Shown: positions 60,764 to 64,000 of the stretch, in pieces
Layout of the letters: each line of letters opens with the position of its first letter
Numbering within the stretch: the first letter of the stretch is position 1
Origin: Shinella sp032095155
Lineage (GTDB): Bacteria; Pseudomonadota; Alphaproteobacteria; Rhizobiales; Rhizobiaceae
Direction: 5' to 3'
DNA length: 64,000 nucleotides
NCBI RefSeq assembly: GCF_049199905.1
Contig: NZ_JBLZPK010000027.1
Span: forward strand, 1 to 64,000
Notes under the pieces: model-generated
What the model was told of the DNA's origin: nothing
Database searches by the model: none
Seen by the model: the letters and a program-made list of their open reading frames with translations, nothing else
Program-made: the position numbers and the translations under genes

Positions 60764-61522
60764 TCAGCGTGTCTGCGCGGGAAACACCCCGCCATCATCC
60801 GCATCCAGCACGATGGAGAGCGAGATGTTGCGCGGGCGCGTGACGGCGAACAGGACGGCTTCCACCACGTCCCGGTTGGTGGCGCGCGCACTCTTGACCC
60901 GACTGGGCGCCTCGGCCCATGCCGGTTCGCCCGGCTGGATGTCGTCCAGATCGGGCGGGTGCAGGATGATCGAGCGGACCGGCGTTCCCGCCAGCATTTG
61001 CCGCAGTCCCTCCGCAATTGCCGTCTGGCCCCGCTTAGCGGCATAGAAGGGAACGGAAACGCCATCGAGCAAGCCGTTCGGCAGGCCGCTGACCGAGCCG
61101 ATGGTCACGATATCCGGGTTGGCGGAGCGCCGGAGCAGCGGCAGAAGGCCCTGGCTGAGCAAGAACGTGCCGGTGACGGCGGAGTTTATGACACCGAGAA
61201 CCTCCTCGGCCGTATGCGGCTCATCGCGCGCCTCCAGCCACATCGCGCCGTTGTTGATAAGCAGGTCGATATGCTCGTGTGCACCGACGATCACCTCTAC
61301 CGCCCGCCGCACGCTGGCGCTCTCGGCCAGATCGACGGCGACGCAGGCCGGACAGCGCCCCGTGGCTTCCGCAATCCCGTCCGCCACTTTTTCAAGCGCC
61401 GCAGGGGTACGGCCGCACAGGACGATGTTGCACCCTGCCTTGGCCAGCGACGCGGCAAGCGCCGCGCCCAACCCACGGCCGGCGCCCGTGATGACGACCG
61501 TTCGCCCGCTCAATTCAACCAT
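60764..61522 (-). CDS. Short-chain dehydrogenase/reductase
   Basis: A 252-residue classical SDR. The nucleotide motif is TGAGRGLGAALA, NNG is in LLINNGAMW, the catalytic Ser is in TIGSVSGLP, and Tyr-x3-Lys is in PFYAAKRGQTAIA. Substrate unknown. ATG 61522 has GAGG 9 nt upstream; an ATG three codons earlier and a longer frame to 61603 are possible but less likely. It lies between the RNA methyltransferase gene (convergent) and an IS110 element, only ~95 bp from the transposase stop. Confidence 0.85.
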   Translation of the reverse strand: MVELSGRTVVITGAGRGLGAALAASLAKAGCNIVLCGRTPAALEKVADGIAEATGRCPACVAVDLAESASVRRAVEVIVGAHEHIDLLINNGAMWLEARDEPHTAEEVLGVINSAVTGTFLLSQGLLPLLRRSANPDIVTIGSVSGLPNGLLDGVSVPFYAAKRGQTAIAEGLRQMLAGTPVRSIILHPPDLDDIQPGEPAWAEAPSRVKSARATNRDVVEAVLFAVTRPRNISLSIVLDADDGGVFPAQTR

Positions 61523-61599
61523 TCTTCGCATCCTCGTCTGTGCAATGTGCAACCAAGCTATATCCGCTAAGGCTGCAACCGAGAATGCCAAAACAAAAA

Positions 61600-62728
61600 G
61601 CAACGGTCTTAGGCATCAATCGTCTTTGCTGGATTGATCACGCATTCTGGCGTTGAGAATGACGATCATCTTCCGCATGACGGCGAGGAGTGCGACCTTT
61701 CCCGGTTTGCCTTTTGCCTTGAGGCGCTGGAAGAGCGCCTTCATGTCTGGATCGAAGCGGATTGCCGGCAGGGCCGCGACATAGAGCGCGTCCCTGACCG
61801 GCCTTCGACCGCCGGCGATCATCCGCTTGCCACGCATCAGGCCGCTATCCCGATTAAGCGGCGCAACCCCGACCAGCTTGGCGATCTGGCCCTTGTCGAC
61901 GTGCCCCAGTTCCGGCAGGCCGGCGATTAGGAAACAGGCCGTGCGCAGGCCGATCCCCTTGAGCGACATCAGCACAGCGGCCTTGCTTTTGAGAGCCGCA
62001 TCCGCCTTCAGGCAGTCCGTCATCGCCTCGATGACCGACTGGCGCTGCTCGATGAGGAAGCGCAACGTCTCCTCGATCCATTCCCGCGTCCTGCCACCGG
62101 CGTTGCAGGTCAGCTTTTCCCGCCGGTTCTTCTCCTGCACGATCATGTGCGACAATTGCCTGTAGCGTGATACCAGATCGACCAGCATTGTTTGCCCCGG
62201 TGAAGGTGGCGCCGGAACCTTGCTCTCCATACGCCGTCCATAGTCGGCCAGCACGAAGGCATCGATCCTGTCTGTCTTGGAGAGCTGGCCGCAGGCGCGG
62301 GCGAACTGCCTGACCTGCTTTGCATTGACCTTGGCGACAGGCAGGCGGGCGACGAGCAAGGCGTCGACCACGCCGCGCTCATAGCCGCCGGTCGGCTCGA
62401 TCACCAGGCGCTCTATCCCCACGAGATCGGCCATGAGAGCGATGAACGTGCAAATGCCTTCGGCCGTGTTGGCAAAGGTCGCCACCTGTCGTTCCGGCAG
62501 GATGCAGATGTCGAATGACGATTTCGATATGTCGATGCCGACAAAACGGCTAGTATGGGTCACCAGGATGGTCTCCCTTATACGCGAGCGCGAAGCTCTC
62601 TCAACGGTTCGACGAAGCCTCGAAATGCGCAAAGGGTTCTGCTTTTTTCCGAACGAAAGTTCAGGCCCGGCAAGGACCAACCGCTTTGCGCACCGTCATC
62701 TAGGTGTTGCAACCACCCAAATGACAAA
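61600..62728 (-). mobile_element. IS110-family insertion sequence, ends not determined
   Basis: The element contains the recombinase gene plus non-coding ends. IS110 elements have no long terminal inverted repeats or clear target duplications, so the edges given are only approximate. The ~165 bp upstream of the recombinase is longer than the ~90 bp available downstream, which fits the IS110 (not IS1111) layout with the bridge-RNA region 5' to the gene. Confidence 0.5.
61616..62563 (-). CDS. IS110-family transposase (DEDD recombinase)
   Basis: A 315-residue recombinase, full length for the family. The N-terminal RuvC-like domain has all four acidic residues: Asp11 (GIDISK), Glu56 (IEPTGG), Asp98 and Asp101 (KTDRIDA). 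The C-terminal Transposase_20 domain (LKGIGLRTACFLIAGLPELG, GVAPLNRDSGLMRGKR) carries the serine used for strand exchange. GTG 62563 follows GGGAGA by 8 nt. The frame is intact, so the element may be active. IS110 enzymes act with a bridge RNA made from the element's non-coding end. Confidence 0.92.
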   Translation of the reverse strand: MTHTSRFVGIDISKSSFDICILPERQVATFANTAEGICTFIALMADLVGIERLVIEPTGGYERGVVDALLVARLPVAKVNAKQVRQFARACGQLSKTDRIDAFVLADYGRRMESKVPAPPSPGQTMLVDLVSRYRQLSHMIVQEKNRREKLTCNAGGRTREWIEETLRFLIEQRQSVIEAMTDCLKADAALKSKAAVLMSLKGIGLRTACFLIAGLPELGHVDKGQIAKLVGVAPLNRDSGLMRGKRMIAGGRRPVRDALYVAALPAIRFDPDMKALFQRLKAKGKPGKVALLAVMRKMIVILNARMRDQSSKDD

Positions 62729-62764
62729 CGAGGCCGGAGCATCATAACCGATGCTCCGGCCTCG
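62729..62764 (-). terminator. Second hairpin after the chemotaxis receptor gene
   Basis: A perfect 15-bp stem (cgaggccggagcatc / gatgctccggcctcg) with a 6-nt loop, followed on the minus strand by TTTGTCATTT. It is a very strong terminator and forms the boundary against the IS110 region. Confidence 0.8.
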
Positions 62765-62772
62765 TAATGTAT

Positions 62773-62798
62773 AAGGCCCGGGAACGACCCCGGGCCTT
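62773..62798. terminator. First hairpin after the chemotaxis receptor gene
   Basis: A 10-bp stem aaggcccggg / cccgggcctt with a 6-nt loop, flanked by TTTT on the plus side. It lies 20 nt downstream of the receptor stop, in tandem with the next hairpin. Confidence 0.75.
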
Positions 62799-62819
62799 TT
62801 CTTCAGCTGAAGCTGCCAA

Positions 62820-64000
62820 TCAGGCTGCGTGGCGCGAAGGCGTGGCCGCGTGGCTGGCGGCGCCCGGCCCGAGGCGGAACTGGGCGAGCAGCGCGTTGAG
62901 GGCGGCGGCTTCCGAGGCGAGGCCGTGGCTGGCGGCGGTCTGCTCTTCCACCATGGCGGCGTTCTGCTGGGTGCCCTGGTCCATGGTGTTAACGGCCGTG
63001 TTGATCTCCTGGAGGCCGGTCGACTGCTCGCGGGCGGCGAGAACGATGGCGTTCACGTGGCCGTTGATTTCCTGGACTTCGCGGACGATGGCTTCCAGTG
63101 CAGCACCGGTCTCATCCACCAGCGACACGCCCGAGCGGACCTGCTCGCCTGACGTGGTGATCAGCGCCTTGATCTCCTTGGCCGCATTGGCCGAACGCTG
63201 GGCGAGTTCACGGACTTCCTGTGCGACGACGGCAAAGCCCTTGCCGGCTTCACCGGCGCGCGCTGCTTCCACGCCGGCATTCAGCGCCAGAAGGTTGGTC
63301 TGGAAGGCGATGTCGTCGATCACGCCGATGATGTTGGAGATCTCGTGCGAGGACTTTTCGATGCCCTGCATGGCCGAGACGGCGCGGCGCACGACGTCAC
63401 CCGACTTTTCGGCACCGGTGCGGGTGCGCGAGACGAGCGAGCCGACTTCCTCGGCGCGGCGGGTCGAATCCTTCACGGTCGTGGTGATCTCTTCGAGGGC
63501 GGCGGCGGTTTCTTCCACCGAGGCGGCCTGCTGCTCCGTGCGGCGGGCGAGATCATCGGCGGCCGAGCGGATTTCGGTTGCGCCCGCATCGATGGCGCGG
63601 GCATTCTGGCCGACCGTCGTCATCGCCGTTTGCAGCTTGGTGACGGAGTGGTTGAAGTCGTCGCGCAGGCGATCGAGATGGCCGGCGAAGGGCTTTTCGA
63701 TGCGGTGGGCGAGATCGCCCTCGGCAAGGCGGCCGAGACCATCGGCCAGCGCATCGACGGCATGCTGGATTTCGGCGGCGTCGCGCGCCTTCATGGCCTC
63801 GCGCTCGCGGCGCTCGCTCTCGGAGAGCACGCGGCCCTCCTCGGCGGCGTTTTCGAGGCGGGTGCGCTCGATGGCATTGTCACGGAACACGGCAACGGCG
63901 GCGGCCATCTGGCCGATCTCGTCCTTGCGCTCCTGGCCGGGGATTTCCGTGCGGACGTCACCGGAGGCGAGCTTCTGCATGGCCGAGGTCATATCCTTGA
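62820..64000 (-). CDS. Methyl-accepting chemotaxis protein, 5' part cut by window end
   Basis: The reading frame continues past base 64000, so only the C-terminal ~394 residues are seen. They begin inside a HAMP domain (SGDVRTEIPGQERKDEIGQMAAAV AVF region), followed by a coiled-coil and second HAMP-like segment (LAEGDLAHRIEKPFAGH). The signalling hairpin tip is IDDIAFQTNLLALNAGVEAARAGEAG, with flanking methylation helices (EQQAASVEETAAALEEI). It relays ligand binding to CheA/CheW. No C-terminal CheR-binding pentapeptide is seen. Periplasmic sensor domain unknown. Confidence 0.92.
   Translation of the reverse strand, partial: KDMTSAMQKLASGDVRTEIPGQERKDEIGQMAAAVAVFRDNAIERTRLENAAEEGRVLSESERREREAMKARDAAEIQHAVDALADGLGRLAEGDLAHRIEKPFAGHLDRLRDDFNHSVTKLQTAMTTVGQNARAIDAGATEIRSAADDLARRTEQQAASVEETAAALEEITTTVKDSTRRAEEVGSLVSRTRTGAEKSGDVVRRAVSAMQGIEKSSHEISNIIGVIDDIAFQTNLLALNAGVEAARAGEAGKGFAVVAQEVRELAQRSANAAKEIKALITTSGEQVRSGVSLVDETGAALEAIVREVQEINGHVNAIVLAAREQSTGLQEINTAVNTMDQGTQQNAAMVEEQTAASHGLASEAAALNALLAQFRLGPGAASHAATPSRHAA

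Noticed and set aside
59140..61065. A 641-codon minus-strand frame opposite tlyA and the RNA methyltransferase
   Set aside because: Composition is Arg/Ala/Asp-rich with no domain, and both plus-strand genes are full length and motif-complete.

Overview
The window is a GC-rich chromosomal segment of an alphaproteobacterium, almost certainly a member of the Rhizobiaceae (Rhizobium / Agrobacterium / Ensifer / Shinella group; I cannot fix the genus by eye). Supporting this are an aa3-type cytochrome oxidase cluster in the rhizobial order ctaC-ctaD-ctaB-coxF-ctaG-ctaE-DUF983-surf1, followed by ispH-thrB-rnhA; a bioMNY biotin ECF transporter; IalB, DUF1127, DUF1344 and DUF4424 proteins; and intergenic palindromes of the type scattered through rhizobial genomes. 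No rRNA or tRNA gene, CRISPR array or prophage was seen.

Layout. 1-3.9 kb: an ArsR-type regulator, a secreted RTX calcium-binding protein, a HAD phosphatase and a lipoprotein. 4.1-11.6 kb: threonine synthase, an M16 processing peptidase, a DUF1127 mini-protein, a cupin, a RimJ-like acetyltransferase and a membrane PAS/GGDEF/EAL protein. 11.6-15.2 kb: a zinc-ribbon putative metallopeptidase, CsbD, YqgE, a periplasmic DsbD-N-like protein and a Prx5 peroxiredoxin. 15.2-24.9 kb, all minus strand: rnhA, thrB, ispH, DUF1304, then the whole cytochrome c oxidase structural and assembly operon, with a perfect FNR/FixK-type box just before ctaC. 25.4-33.8 kb: IalB, TldD, a LysR regulator, a polysaccharide deacetylase, PdxH, a lipoprotein, a DnaJ-like co-chaperone, FabI and a phosphatase. 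33.8-41.9 kb: DUF1344, a large CHASE/PAS3/GGDEF/EAL protein, AroC, RibB with a decayed GTP-cyclohydrolase domain, and two membrane proteins. 41.9-48.2 kb: a YcaQ-like protein divergent from bioMNY, which runs into an acyl-CoA ligase, an unusual thiolase and a GFA protein. 48.2-60.7 kb: the conserved backbone deacetylase-xseB-dxs-tlyA-RNA methyltransferase, interrupted by two accessory blocks (pirin plus an ArsR-AHSA1-DUF1801 operon; DUF4424 plus two small periplasmic proteins). 60.7-64 kb: an SDR, an IS110-family insertion sequence and a chemotaxis receptor cut by the window end.

How it fits together. Most of the window is housekeeping: terminal oxidase assembly, isoprenoid precursors (dxs, ispH), threonine (thrB, thrC), chorismate, riboflavin, PLP salvage, fatty acid elongation and RNA modification. 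The most interesting parts are (i) the biotin-transporter operon joined to an acyl-CoA ligase and a thiolase that lacks the usual second catalytic cysteine, (ii) two 7-nt-periodic repeat elements that sit between converging genes and supply the stop codons of three of the four genes they touch, (iii) the FNR/FixK box on the aa3 oxidase operon, (iv) the IS110 element with a possible bridge-RNA region, and (v) the derepressible-looking ArsR-AHSA1-DUF1801 operon. None of these is proven to be a new system from sequence alone.
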